A DNA stretch of 64,000 bases from JBBPZA01 sp963728925 (GCA_963728925.1 CAVSMB010000002.1:199070-263069); one strand, 5' to 3'. Shown: positions 28,768 through 37,390, counted from the first letter of the stretch. Notes: generated from the sequence alone by a model not told the origin. Program-made: numbers and translations.

Positions 28768-29032
28768 CGCATCCCGCCTGACCGCGGCGAAGAGCCTCGA
28801 GGACTCCGCGACCGACCGCGAAGCGCGCGCGCAGGACGCGGGTCTGGGCGTCGTACCTCCACGCTCGCGCCGCCAGGCGCCGGCCGTCGGCGAAGGTCAT
28901 CCGCCACGGATCGGTCTGCACCCGCGCCTCGAGGTCGCCGGAGCGCACGACGAGCGTGCGCCCCTGGGCAGCGGCGGGCATGCCGTCGAGGAGCAGAGCG
29001 CTGAGCGCGCCGAGGCCGGCCGGGCGGCTCAC
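28760..29032 (-). CDS. Short hypothetical protein between moaB and ccmA
   Basis: 90 residues from GTG 29032, a GTGA overlap with the moaB stop, and its end overlaps ccmA. The overlaps argue for translation. The text GRTLVVRSGDLEARVQTDPW, MTFADGRRL has the look of the N-terminal beta domain of GH31-type alpha-glucosidases, but only a stub is present, so it may be the residue of a deleted gene kept in frame by coupling. No function assigned. Confidence 0.45.
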   Translation of the reverse strand: MSRPAGLGALSALLLDGMPAAAQGRTLVVRSGDLEARVQTDPWRMTFADGRRLAARAWRYDAQTRVLRARFAVGRGVLEALRRGQAGCDG

Positions 29033-29493
29033 TCGCGGTGCAGCGTCGCGTCGACGTGCGCGAGCGTCGGGGCGAGGACTCCGAAGAGCTGATCGATGGC
29101 CTTGGGGTTCCCCGGGAAGTTGACGATCAGCGTCCGCCCGGCGAGGCCCGAGAGCCCGCGCGTGAGGATGCCGTGCGGGGTGTGGAGGCGGGCCTCGGCG
29201 CGCATCGCCTCGGCGAAGCCGGGCGCGTCGCGCTCGATGACCGCGCGCGTGGCCTCCGGCGTGACGTCGTCGGCCGTGAAGCCGGTCCCGCCCGTGGTGA
29301 ACACGAACGAGCAGCCCGCGGCGACGTGGTGGCGCAGGCGCGCCTCGATGAGCACGCGGTCGTCGGGCACCACCTCGACGCCGACGACCTGCGCGCCCGC
29401 CTCGCCGGCGAGCTCCGCGAGCCGCGGGCCCGAGACGTCCTCGGACTCACCGCGCGCGGTGCGGGTCGAGATCGTGATCACCGCGGTCCGCAT
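29029..29493 (-). CDS. moaB: Molybdopterin adenylyltransferase-type protein (MoaB/Mog)
   Basis: 154 residues. VITISTRTARGESEDVSGP, FTTGGTGFTADDVTPEA and NFPGNPKAIDQLF are the MPT-binding motifs; the two Asp near DDVTPE are kept. Activates molybdopterin for metal insertion. Separated from moaC by 49 bases, so it may have its own promoter or be a later part of the same transcript. Confidence 0.92.
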   Translation of the reverse strand: MRTAVITISTRTARGESEDVSGPRLAELAGEAGAQVVGVEVVPDDRVLIEARLRHHVAAGCSFVFTTGGTGFTADDVTPEATRAVIERDAPGFAEAMRAEARLHTPHGILTRGLSGLAGRTLIVNFPGNPKAIDQLFGVLAPTLAHVDATLHRE

Positions 29494-29542
29494 CGCCTCC
29501 CAACCTAGTGGACGTCGCGGCTCTCGCCGCGGCGGGATCGGC

Positions 29543-30028
29543 CTAGTCGCCGCGCCGCCAGAGCCCGCTGCGCCCGCCCGCCTTCTCGAGCAGCACGACC
29601 TCGCCCACCTCGACGCCGCGCTCGAGGCCCTTGACCATGTCGTAGACGGTCAGCGCGGCGACCGCGGCGGCGGTCATCGCCTCCATCTCGACGCCGGTCT
29701 GCGCGGTCGTGCGGGCAGTGGCGGTCAACGTCACCGTGCCCGCCGCCTCGTCGACCTCGGCGTCGATCCCGGCGAAGGAGAGCGGCAGCGTGTGGCAGAG
29801 GGGGATGAGCTCGGCCGTGCGCTTGGCGGCCTGGACGCCGGCGAGCCGCGCGGTGCCGAGCACGTCGCCCTTGGGGGCGTCGCCGGCCGCGACCGCGGCG
29901 GCCGTCGCGGGCGACATGCGCACCACCGCGCGGGCGACGGCTTGCCGGTCGGTCACCGGCTTCCCGGCGACGTCCACCATGCGTGCGCCGCCGGTGGCGT
30001 CGAGATGCGTGAGGCGCGCGTCGCTCAC
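29543..30028 (-). CDS. moaC: Cyclic pyranopterin monophosphate synthase
   Basis: 161 residues from GTG 30028 (GTGA overlap). THLDATGGARMVDVAGKPVT, ELIPLCHTLPLSF with the active His, TGVEMEAMTAAAVAALT and DMVKGLERG with the catalytic Lys/Asp set are all intact. Second step of molybdenum cofactor synthesis. No moaA or moaE is in the window. Confidence 0.95.
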   Translation of the reverse strand: MSDARLTHLDATGGARMVDVAGKPVTDRQAVARAVVRMSPATAAAVAAGDAPKGDVLGTARLAGVQAAKRTAELIPLCHTLPLSFAGIDAEVDEAAGTVTLTATARTTAQTGVEMEAMTAAAVAALTVYDMVKGLERGVEVGEVVLLEKAGGRSGLWRRGD

Positions 30029-30762
30029 GCCGGCGCGTGGACGCGCTGGGCCGCGACGACGAGGTCGCGCACGGCCCGCTCGTCGCCCGCCCGCAGCAGG
30101 TCGACCGGGTCGGGCTCGCCGTTCACGATGCCCTCGAAGAACGCCTTGCGGTCCTGGTAGGTCGGAAGCGTCCCCTTGGCCCACCCACGCGCCTCGTTGA
30201 GCAGCACCGCGAGCCGCGCGTACTCCTCGCCGAAGAGCTCTGAGACCTCGCGCTTCATCCGCTTGGCCAGTGCCGGCGACGCGCCGGCGGTCGAGATCGC
30301 GATGGCCAGGGGGCCCGTGCGCACGATGGCGGGCAGGATGAAGTTGCACAGGGGCGGGACGTCGACGACGTTGACCAGCATCGCGCGGCGGTCGGCGTCG
30401 TGGAAGACGCCGATGTTGATCTCCGAGTCGTTCGTCGCGGCGATGACCATGAAGCTGCCCTCGAGATCCTCGGGGCGGTACGCGCGGCGGTCCCACTCGA
30501 TCGAGCCCTCGGCGGCGAGGCGCTCGAGCTCGGGCTCGGCCTCGGGGGCGACGAGCACGACCTTCCCGTCGCACGCGAGCAGGCCCTCGACCTTCTCCAG
30601 GCCGACCTCGCCGCCGCCGACCACGAGGCAGCGCCGCCCGGTGAGCTTGAGGCAGGCGATGTAGAACGGCGTGTCGAGCATGCCCTGCACGCAGGACTGG
30701 TCGCAGATCCCCTTGCGGAGCTGGCAGACGCACGTCTTTCCTGCATAGGCCTGAGCGGGCAT
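30025..30762 (-). CDS. Precorrin-2 dehydrogenase / sirohydrochlorin ferrochelatase-type protein with four-Cys N-terminus
   Basis: 245 residues from ATG 30762 (GTG 30771 possible). Rossmann domain CLVVGGGEVGLEKVEGLL near 46, IAATNDSEIN and FILPAIVRTGPLAIAISTAG match CysG/Met8 N-terminal domains, which oxidise precorrin-2 and often insert iron to make siroheme. Before the usual MLDTPFYIACLKL start there is an extension with C11, C13, C20 and C24 (C-x-C-x6-C-x3-C). It leads the cluster whose far end encodes the methyltransferase making its substrate. Confidence 0.9.
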   Translation of the reverse strand: MPAQAYAGKTCVCQLRKGICDQSCVQGMLDTPFYIACLKLTGRRCLVVGGGEVGLEKVEGLLACDGKVVLVAPEAEPELERLAAEGSIEWDRRAYRPEDLEGSFMVIAATNDSEINIGVFHDADRRAMLVNVVDVPPLCNFILPAIVRTGPLAIAISTAGASPALAKRMKREVSELFGEEYARLAVLLNEARGWAKGTLPTYQDRKAFFEGIVNGEPDPVDLLRAGDERAVRDLVVAAQRVHAPA

Positions 30763-30800
30763 GGTCCTCACAGAGTAGTCCGACGTAGACCCCTGACGAG

Positions 30801-31607
30801 ATGACCGAGGCCTCCTACTTCACCGACGACTCGATGCTGCGGCGCGTGCACCGCGAGATGGCGGTCGCGTTCTCCGGCCCGCGCGCGCTGCTCATGCAGG
30901 CCGCCCATCCGGTCGCCTTCGCGGGCTTCTTCGCCCACACCGGCGCACTCGACGAGCCCTACGAGCGACTCACCCGCACCGCGGTCGTGATGGACGCGAT
31001 CACCTGGGGCCCGCGCGCCGAGGCCGACCGCCTGACGCGGCGCGTGCGCGCCATGCATCGCCGCGTGCGCGGCGAGCTCTCCGAGCCGTCCGGGCCCTTC
31101 CCTGCCGGCACCCCGTACGCCGCCGACGACCCTGTGCTGCTCCTGTGGATCCTCGCGACGCTGGTCGACTCCGCGCTCATGGGCTACCAGCGCTACGTCG
31201 GACGGCTGTCGCGCGACGAGCGCGACGCCTACTGGCAGGACTACAAGCAGATCGGGCGCCTGTTCGCCCTCCGCGACGACCAGATGCCCGACACGATCGA
31301 GGACTTCGACGCCTACATGACCCAGATGCTCACGGGCGGCGACCTCCATGTCAGCGCGGACGCGCGCGAGCTCGCCATCGAGATCGTCATGCATCCGCCT
31401 GTGCCGCTGTGGGGCCGGCCGCTGCTCGAGATCGTCAACCAGGCCACCGTCGGCCTGCTTCCCGAGCCGATCCGCGAGGGCTATGGCTTCTGGTGGGACC
31501 CGGCGCGCGGCATCGCGCTGCGCGGCGGGGCCGAGTACGCCAAGCGCGTGCTCGTCCCGCTGCTCCCGGGCCGGCTGCGCTACGTCTCGAGCGCGCGGGC
31601 GGCCTGA
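30801..31607 (+). CDS. MpaB-like oxygenase family protein (DUF2236)
   Basis: 268 residues from ATG 30801. RRVHREMAVAFSGPRALLMQAAHPVAFAGF, VHR..RG..YAADDPVLLLW and W..YKQIG are DUF2236 features; the R-x-x-A-HP segment and later His residues bind heme in studied relatives such as latex-clearing protein. Substrate unknown. Diverges from precorrin-2 dehydrogenase with only about 38 bases between. Confidence 0.85.
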   Translation: MTEASYFTDDSMLRRVHREMAVAFSGPRALLMQAAHPVAFAGFFAHTGALDEPYERLTRTAVVMDAITWGPRAEADRLTRRVRAMHRRVRGELSEPSGPFPAGTPYAADDPVLLLWILATLVDSALMGYQRYVGRLSRDERDAYWQDYKQIGRLFALRDDQMPDTIEDFDAYMTQMLTGGDLHVSADARELAIEIVMHPPVPLWGRPLLEIVNQATVGLLPEPIREGYGFWWDPARGIALRGGAEYAKRVLVPLLPGRLRYVSSARAA

Positions 31608-31625
31608 CGCGCGATACTCGGGCGC

Positions 31626-31965
31626 ATGGCGCCCGTACCGCCGGCGCGGCATCTGCTCCGCGCCAAGGACCTCGTCGACGCTCGCTATCGCGAGCCGCTC
31701 GACGTGGCGCAGCTCGCGCGCGCCGCCCGCCTCTCGCCCGCGCACTTCAGCCGCGAGTTCCGCCGGGCCTTCGGCGAGACCCCGCACCAGTACCTGCTGA
31801 CACGCCGACTCGAGCGGGCCGCTGCGCTGCTGCGGACGACCGACCGCGCGGTCGCCGACATCTGCTTCACGGTCGGCCTGGCCAGCGTGGGGTCGTTCAC
31901 CACGAGCTTCGGGAGGACGTACGGGATGTCTCCGACGGCCTACCGGGCCGCCCATCCGCCGGCGG
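31626..31965 (+). pseudogene. AraC-family regulator, 3' end lost at a deletion junction
   Basis: From ATG 31626 the two helix-turn-helix motifs of AraC are complete: LDVAQLARAARLSPAHFSREF and VADICFTVGLASVGSFTTSF, then YGMSPTAYRAAHPP. Relatives continue with a short ligand-related tail (about 30-40 residues). Here the frame instead runs into the middle of a glycoside hydrolase gene read out of frame, ending near 32066. DNA binding could survive, but the gene is a chimera. Confidence 0.7.
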
Positions 31966-32641
31966 CCAGGCGCAGGCCGAGTGCGCCAAAGCGGTGTGGC
32001 GGCAGCCCGACCAAGGCATCTGGGAGGCGCGCGGCAAGCCGCGCCATTACGTCTCCTCGAAGTTGATGTGCTGGGTCGCCCTCGACCGCGCAGCCGAGTT
32101 GGCGACCATCCGCGGCGAATCCGAGCTCGCCGCCGGCTGGGCAGAGACGGCCTCGGAGATCAAGTCGGACATCCTCGAGCACGGGGTCGACGAGCGCGGC
32201 GTGCTCCGCCAGCACTACGGGACCGACGCCCTCGATGCCTCGACGCTCCTGGCAGCGATCTTCGGGTTCCTGCCGCCCGATGACGCAAGGCTGCGTGCCA
32301 CTGTTCTCGCGGTCGCAGACGAGCTGAGCGAGAACGGGTTCGTGCTGCGCTACCGCACCGATGAGACCGACGACGGACTCTCCGGCAGGGAGGGCAGTTT
32401 CGTGATCTGCTCGTTCTGGCTGGTGTCGGCGTTGGCGATCGTGGGCGAGACGCAGCGGGCGAGAGATCTCATGGAGCGCCTCGTGAAGGTGGCATCGCCG
32501 CTCGGGCTGTTTGCGGAGGAGTACGACGCGGAGACCGGCGGACACCTCGGCAACTTCCCGCAGGCCTTCTCGCACCTCGCCCTGGTCGAGGCTGCCGCGC
32601 GGATCATCGTCGCCGAGGGGCTGAAGGAGGTCGTCGGCTGA
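31966..32641 (+). pseudogene. GH15 (glucoamylase/trehalase-type) C-terminal fragment
   Basis: In its own frame: VWRQPDQGIWEARGKPRHYVSSKLMCWVALDRAAELA, then EHGVDERGVLRQHYGTDALDAS, SFVICSFWLVSALAIVG and FPQAFSHLALVEAA. These are the last ~220 residues of the (alpha/alpha)6 barrel of GH15 enzymes, including the PDxGIWE acid region and the FSHLAL end. The first ~380 residues are missing and no start codon or SD is placed correctly. Confidence 0.75.
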
Positions 32642-32827
32642 GCTCCGACCAGGTCTCGCAACCCCCCGGCCGCCACCGCGGCACCATCACCCGCGAGCGG
32701 GGCCGGTCGGCGTGACGTCATCTCCTACGGCAGCACACCGGAGCACCGCGCGAATCCGCACGAACCAGCGAACGTGGCAGCCGTCTCAGGCCCGCGTCGG
32801 CCGGCCAAGGCAAACTTGATCATTTAC

Positions 32828-32849
32828 TCATAGTTGACAGATCTATCAG
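32828..32849 (+). promoter_or_regulatory. Putative TetR operator over a leaderless promoter (hydroxylase operon)
   Basis: TCATAGTTGACA at 32828-32839, four bases, then TATCAG. TTGACA reads as -35; TAGGCT at 32858-32863, spacer 18, as -10. Seven bases later is ATG 32870, so the transcript would begin at the start codon. The same block occurs at 44809-44830. Confidence 0.6.
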
Positions 32850-32869
32850 TGTCGGTGTAGGCTTCAGCC

Positions 32870-34510
32870 ATGGAGAGCATGGCTTTCGACAGAACACAGG
32901 AGCAGGAACTCGATGTCGACGTGGCGATCGTCGGCTATGGCCCGGTGGGCCAGGCGCTCGCGGCGCTGCTCGGCCGCGCCGGCCACAGGGTCGCGGTCTT
33001 CGAGCGCTTCAAGGACATCTATCGCCTCCCGCGGGCCATCCATCTCGATCACGAGATCATGCGGCTGCTGCAGTCCCTCGGGCTGGCGGAGGCGGTTGTC
33101 GGCGAGATGGTCCCCCTGAGCGACTACCACTGGTTCGGCGCCGACGGCGACCTGCTGCTGCGCTTCGACGCCCCCGCGCCGGCTCGATCCGGCTGGGATC
33201 CGGATTACATGTTCTTCCAGCCCGACCTGGAGGCTGGGCTCGACGCCCTCGGGTGTGCCCAGCCCGGCGTGACCGTCGAGCGCGGGTGGGCAGCCGAAGA
33301 ACTGGTCGACTCAGATGCCGGGGCGCGACTGACCGTCCGCAGCGTCGTCGAGGAGGAGCCGGGCCGGCTCGCCCTGACCGGCGAGGTGCGCACGGTCCGC
33401 GCCGCGTGGGTGGTCGGCGCCGACGGCGCCAACTCGTTCGTCCGCGAGGCGAGCGGGATCACCCGGCGCGATCTCGGTTTTCAAGAGCGCTGGCTTGTGG
33501 TCGACGCCGAGCCGCGCGACATGGAGGCGCTCGCGCATCTGCCGACCGCCTGCCAGTGGTGCGATCCCAACCGGCCGACCACGCACGCGCAGAGCGGCCC
33601 CCGCCACCGGCGCTGGGAATTCATGCTCCTTCCGGACGAGCACCCGGCCGATTTCGAGCCCCCCGACCGGGTCTGGTCGCTGCTCGAGCCTTGGTACCGG
33701 CCGGATGACGGCCCGCTCACGCGCAGCGCCGTCTACGAGTTCCGCTCGATGCTGGCCGACCAGATGCGAAGCGGCCATGTGCTGCTGGTCGGCGATGCCG
33801 CCCACCTGACGCCGCCGTTCTTGGGCCAGGGCCTGTGCTCGGGCCTGCGCGACGCGGCCAACGTCGCGTGGAAGCTCGACCTCGTCCTGCGCGGCCTCGC
33901 CCCCGAGCGGCTGCTGGACACCGTAGACACCGAGCGACAGCCGCAGAACGAGGCGGTGATCCGACTGGCCATCGAGCTCGGAAACGTGCTCTGCCAGCTG
34001 GACCCGCAGGTCGCCGCGGAGCGCGATGCGATGCTCAGACAGGCCGGGCCGCCGCCACCACTGGAGCTCGCGTCGCTGAATGAGGGCGTGCTGCACCAGC
34101 CCACAAGCGGCCGTTCCGAACCGCTTGCCGGCACCCTCAGTGTGCAGGGCCTCGTGGCCCGAGCGGGCAGGCACGGACGTTTCGACGATGTCGTCGGCCG
34201 CGGCTTTCAGCTGATCGTCGCCGACGGCGACCCCCTCGCCGAGCTCTCGGGCGAGCAGCGCGCCCTGATCGACACCCTCGACATGGCGGTCGCCTCGCTC
34301 GACCCGGCCGCGCCCCAAGGCGTGCGCGACGCGGATGGCCGCCTCACGGGATGGCTGGCCGAGCAGAGCGCCCACGCGGCGCTCGTGCGCCCCGACTTCT
34401 ACGTCTTCGGCAGCGCGTCCTCTCCATCGGAGCTGCCCGAGCTGCTCGGGGACCTTCGAGCCCAACTTCAGATGACGCCGACACCTGCACCTTCAGGAGC
34501 CCTGTCATGA
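32870..34510 (+). CDS. FAD-dependent aromatic hydroxylase (MhpA-like)
   Basis: 546 residues. FAD GxGxxG site VAIVGYGPVGQALAALLGRAG near 20, ribose-binding E in FERF, DG motif VVGADGANSFVREASGI, and GDAAHLTPPFLGQGLCSGL near 306 (FAD GD motif). Closest in layout to 3-(3-hydroxyphenyl)propionate hydroxylases: NADPH and O2 dependent ring hydroxylation. A second small thioredoxin-like C-terminal part is present. Start ATG 32870 coincides with the predicted transcription start, and no SD is seen. Coupled to the next gene by ATGA. Confidence 0.88.
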   Translation: MESMAFDRTQEQELDVDVAIVGYGPVGQALAALLGRAGHRVAVFERFKDIYRLPRAIHLDHEIMRLLQSLGLAEAVVGEMVPLSDYHWFGADGDLLLRFDAPAPARSGWDPDYMFFQPDLEAGLDALGCAQPGVTVERGWAAEELVDSDAGARLTVRSVVEEEPGRLALTGEVRTVRAAWVVGADGANSFVREASGITRRDLGFQERWLVVDAEPRDMEALAHLPTACQWCDPNRPTTHAQSGPRHRRWEFMLLPDEHPADFEPPDRVWSLLEPWYRPDDGPLTRSAVYEFRSMLADQMRSGHVLLVGDAAHLTPPFLGQGLCSGLRDAANVAWKLDLVLRGLAPERLLDTVDTERQPQNEAVIRLAIELGNVLCQLDPQVAAERDAMLRQAGPPPPLELASLNEGVLHQPTSGRSEPLAGTLSVQGLVARAGRHGRFDDVVGRGFQLIVADGDPLAELSGEQRALIDTLDMAVASLDPAAPQGVRDADGRLTGWLAEQSAHAALVRPDFYVFGSASSPSELPELLGDLRAQLQMTPTPAPSGALS

Positions 34511-34965
34511 CCTACGCCGTCCACACACTGAACGCCAAGCTGCGGCGCTTCGTCGATGCCAACACGGTTGGGGTGCTCGCCACGTCCTCGCTCGACGGCC
34601 GGCCGCGCCAGTCGCTGGTCTACTTCACGCGCGTGGACGACAGGCTTCTGATCTCGACCCTCAGCGACCGGCTGAAGACCCAGGACGTCAGACGAAGCGG
34701 GTGGGCGTCTTTGTGCGTCATGGGTCACGAACCGCCGTATCCGTCGGCGACCTTCGCCGGCCCCGCCGAGATCCTCACCGAGAACATCGGCGCGCCCACC
34801 GCAACGATCATGCAGCGCATCACCCGCGCCGCCGAGCCCCCGGAGCCGATGAGCGACGAGGCGCTCGCCGAGGTCGGCCGGGTGATCCTTGCGATTAAGG
34901 TCGAGCGCGTGACCGCCGCGAACTACATCGATGCCGCGGCGAACGCGGGCGCCCAAAGTCGATGA
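34507..34965 (+). CDS. PPOX-class (FMN/F420-type) flavoprotein
   Basis: 152 residues from ATG 34507. Split-barrel pattern: FVDANTVGVLATSSLDGRPRQSLVYF, DRLLISTLSDRLKTQDVRR, ASLCVMG, SATFAGPAEI. Relatives reduce small compounds with F420H2 or flavin. The gene overlap with the hydroxylase suggests reduction or clean-up of a ring-cleavage intermediate; this is inference. Pathway role is otherwise open. Confidence 0.82.
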   Translation: MTYAVHTLNAKLRRFVDANTVGVLATSSLDGRPRQSLVYFTRVDDRLLISTLSDRLKTQDVRRSGWASLCVMGHEPPYPSATFAGPAEILTENIGAPTATIMQRITRAAEPPEPMSDEALAEVGRVILAIKVERVTAANYIDAAANAGAQSR

Positions 34966-34967
34966 GC

Positions 34968-35475
34968 ACGATTGGCCTCACGAACCCGCCCTTAATCACG
35001 TGTGGATCCTCTACGAGCTGCCACATCTGAGCTCGTTCGTCCACCACGCGTCCTTCTACCCGTGCTCCGTGGGCGGATCCTGCCACAGCGCGGAGCCGGG
35101 GAGGTCAGCTGGTTCACGGCCATGTTCCTGCACGGCAGCTGGGATCACATCCTCGGCAACATGCTGTTCCTGGCGATCCTCGGCAAGAACGTCGAGGACG
35201 CGTTCGGACACCTGCGCTGCCTCGCGTTCTACGTCGCGGGCGGCTTCGTCGCGACCATGACCCAGACGGCGGCGACGCTGCTCGCGGGCTCCGCCGGCTC
35301 TGCGCACGTGCCCGTCCTCGGTGCCAGCGGGGCGATCGCCGCGGTGCTGGGCGCGTACTTCGTGCTCTATCCGAACTCGCGCGTGCTGACGCCGGTGCTG
35401 GTCTTCCCGGTCAAGATCGCGGCATGGGTGGTCCTGGGCGTGTGGCTCCTCTACCAGCTCGTCGAAGCGAAGAGT
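34968..35475 (+). pseudogene. Rhomboid protease N-terminal part, frameshifted and truncated
   Basis: First segment (34968-35095): HVWILYELPHLSSFV, HHASFYPCSVGG, the first loop of actinobacterial rhomboids. After a frameshift near 35100 the next frame gives WFTAMFLHGSWDHILGNMLFLAILG, GHLRCLAFYVAGG, LGASGAIAAVLGAYFVLYPN (the active Ser is in GASGAIA) and VVLGVWLLYQLVEA, where it stops. The part after LVEA, with the catalytic His, is found inverted at 37245-37390. Confidence 0.75.
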
Positions 35476-35555
35476 TGATCGGCGGATGGCTGACGAACTC
35501 GACGCTCAGGCCCGCTGGGGCCGCGAGGGTCAATGCGCGGGCTACGCGCCGGCGC

Positions 35556-36383
35556 TCAAGCGCCGGCAGACGACAGCACGAGCAGCGGGCACGGAGAGCT
35601 GTCGCCCAGTCGCTGGGAGGTGCTGCCACCCATCAACCGGTCCTTCGGCCGGTGTTGGTGCGGGCCCAGGACGAGGAGGTCGACCGAGGCTGCGTATCGC
35701 GTGAGCTCCTCGGCTGCGTCACCCGACGCCGCGTGGGGCTCGACGTCGCCGAGCTCAGCGAGTCGTGCCAGGGCTTTCGCGACGCCCTCTTCGATCTCCA
35801 CCTCCACGTTCCACGGATCGTGGACCCGGATGGGCTCGGGGACCGCCTCGAAGGCTGAGAGCCGTGCGGATCGCTGGCGTCCGAGGCTCCTCGCCACGGC
35901 GAGCGCCTGTTCGCTGCCAGGGGAGCCGTTGTAGGCAACGCCGATCGTCCTCAGGGCGGGCGCGCGCATCGCGTAGCCCAGGGGAGCCACCGCCACGTCG
36001 CACGGCGGGTTCTTGAGCACGTCGCGCGTGTCGTCACCGACGAACACCCGCTCATAGTCGTCGTGCCGCGAGGCGCCAACCACGAGCAGGTCACCATGCT
36101 GGCGCGCGGCCTGGTGCAGGCCTGTGGCCAACGACCGAGCTTGGACACACAGCAGTTGAGCCTCGACGTACGCCTCGTCGCGTAGCGACGCGAGCTGCTC
36201 CAGTGCACGTCGGCGCTCTGAGACCTGCCATGGGGGGTTCGGATCCGTGTCCGGTGGGAGGACCTCGACCTCCACAGCGACCAAGATGAGACTGCCGTCC
36301 GTGGAAACCAGCTGCCTGGCGAGTTCGAGCGGGTCCCGGCCGGCCCCCTCGCCGCCGACGCCTACAACCACGTTGTCGAACAT
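35556..36383 (-). CDS. Universal stress protein, two tandem Usp domains
   Basis: 275 residues from ATG 36383 (AAAGGA eight bases upstream). Two Usp domains, ~1-130 and ~140-275. The first has VVVGASRHDDYERVFVGD; the second ends VDLLVLGPHQHRPKDRLMGGSTSQRL, PCPLLVL, with the G-x2-G-x9-G(S/T) ATP-binding pattern clear in domain two. Stress adaptation by ATP/AMP binding in related proteins. Divergent from the protease gene across a 150-base region carrying degenerate TCACGC/GCGTGA repeats. Confidence 0.88.
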   Translation of the reverse strand: MFDNVVVGVGGEGAGRDPLELARQLVSTDGSLILVAVEVEVLPPDTDPNPPWQVSERRRALEQLASLRDEAYVEAQLLCVQARSLATGLHQAARQHGDLLVVGASRHDDYERVFVGDDTRDVLKNPPCDVAVAPLGYAMRAPALRTIGVAYNGSPGSEQALAVARSLGRQRSARLSAFEAVPEPIRVHDPWNVEVEIEEGVAKALARLAELGDVEPHAASGDAAEELTRYAASVDLLVLGPHQHRPKDRLMGGSTSQRLGDSSPCPLLVLSSAGA

Positions 36384-36422
36384 CTCATTGGTCCTTTCGC
36401 GCATGGCTCGAGCGGTGTAGCG

Positions 36423-36464
36423 TCACGGCTTGCGCGGTGAGGCGTCGTCATCGGGTTTGCGTGA
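36423..36464. promoter_or_regulatory. Two degenerate copies of the TCACGC/GCGTGA palindrome
   Basis: Positions 36423-36440 keep TCACG and GGTGA ends; 36448-36464 (TCATCGGGTTTGCGTGA) matches the exact element at 39075 except three bases of one arm. Both lie between divergent universal-stress and protease genes. Confidence 0.4.
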
Positions 36465-36534
36465 TTTCCTGTGGCCCGAATCGCACCAACTGCCTGACGC
36501 CCGCCCACCCGGTGCAACATGCTCGTGGAGCGCC

Positions 36535-37221
36535 GTGACCGAGCTCATCAGGCTGCTGCTGCTCGTGCCGCTCCTCGTGTCGCTCGGCGCCCAGCGGCTC
36601 GTGCGGTCGGTCTTCCGCCGGTACCGCGCGGTCCGCAACCATGCCGGCCTCGCGGGTGCGCAGGTCGCCCGTCTACTGCTCGACACCCACGGGCTGCAGC
36701 GCGTCGAGATCCAGCCCATCGCCGGGTTCCTGACCGACAACTACGACGGTGAGCGAAAGACGCTGTCCCTCTCGCGACCCGTCGCCGATGAGCCCACCGT
36801 CTCAGCTGTGGGGATGTCCGCGCACGAGGTCGCACACGCCTATCAGGACGCCGAGGGCGACCGTACCTATCGCGCCCTTCGATCGATCGGAGAGCCCTTG
36901 AGCAGGCTCGCACCCTGGTTCGGCTTCGCCCTGATCGGCGGCTACTGGTTCGGCGCGCCGATCCTCATCGTGTTGGCGCTCGTGTACGTCGCTGGACTGG
37001 TTCTGTTCGCGTCCGCGCCGCTGCCGGTCGAGTACGGGGCCAGTCACCGCGCCGTGAGCGTGCTAAGGCAGGCGGGGCTGACGGACGCTGCTGAGGAGCG
37101 GGGCGTCCGCCGCGTCCTCTCCGCGGCCGCGTTCACGTACGCCGTCGGCCTTCTCGACCGGCTCGGCTACTTCCTCGCGCTGCTCTTCATCGCCGAGACC
37201 ATGCGCAGATACGCGACCTGA
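36535..37221 (+). CDS. YugP-like membrane zinc metallopeptidase
   Basis: 228 residues from GTG 36535 (GGAG four bases upstream). Zinc motif HEVAHAYQD: H97, E98, H101; preceding LTDNYDGERKTLSLSR is family-typical. Membrane helices at ~1-18, ~138-155, ~158-180 and near the C-terminus. Class of neutral zinc peptidases with unknown targets. Lies within the segment proposed to be inverted. Confidence 0.85.
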   Translation: MTELIRLLLLVPLLVSLGAQRLVRSVFRRYRAVRNHAGLAGAQVARLLLDTHGLQRVEIQPIAGFLTDNYDGERKTLSLSRPVADEPTVSAVGMSAHEVAHAYQDAEGDRTYRALRSIGEPLSRLAPWFGFALIGGYWFGAPILIVLALVYVAGLVLFASAPLPVEYGASHRAVSVLRQAGLTDAAEERGVRRVLSAAAFTYAVGLLDRLGYFLALLFIAETMRRYAT

Positions 37222-37244
37222 ACCACCTCGCCATCCGAAGCTCA

Positions 37245-37390
37245 GGCTCTCGGAACGGCTGCGCCCAGTCTCTCGCGAGGCCAGGAACGCGCGTGCGACG
37301 AACACCCCCGAACAGGAACCCGCCGATGTGCGCGAAGAACGCCACGCCGCCACCGGTCGCGCTGGCCGAGAAGAGCCCGTAGCAACGCTC
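37245..37390 (-). pseudogene. Rhomboid protease C-terminal part, inverted
   Basis: Minus strand from about 37390: IERCYGLFSASATGGGVAFF, AHIGGFLFG, then after one extra G the frame shifts to VFVARAFLASRETGR. GGGVAFFAHIGGFLFG is the rhomboid helix with the catalytic His. It continues exactly where the plus-strand N-terminal part (to 35475) ends, in opposite orientation. Confidence 0.75.

Noticed and set aside
32834..32849. TTGACA and TATCAG as -35/-10 promoter
   Set aside because: They are only four bases apart; the TATCA part is read as operator and TAGGCT as -10.
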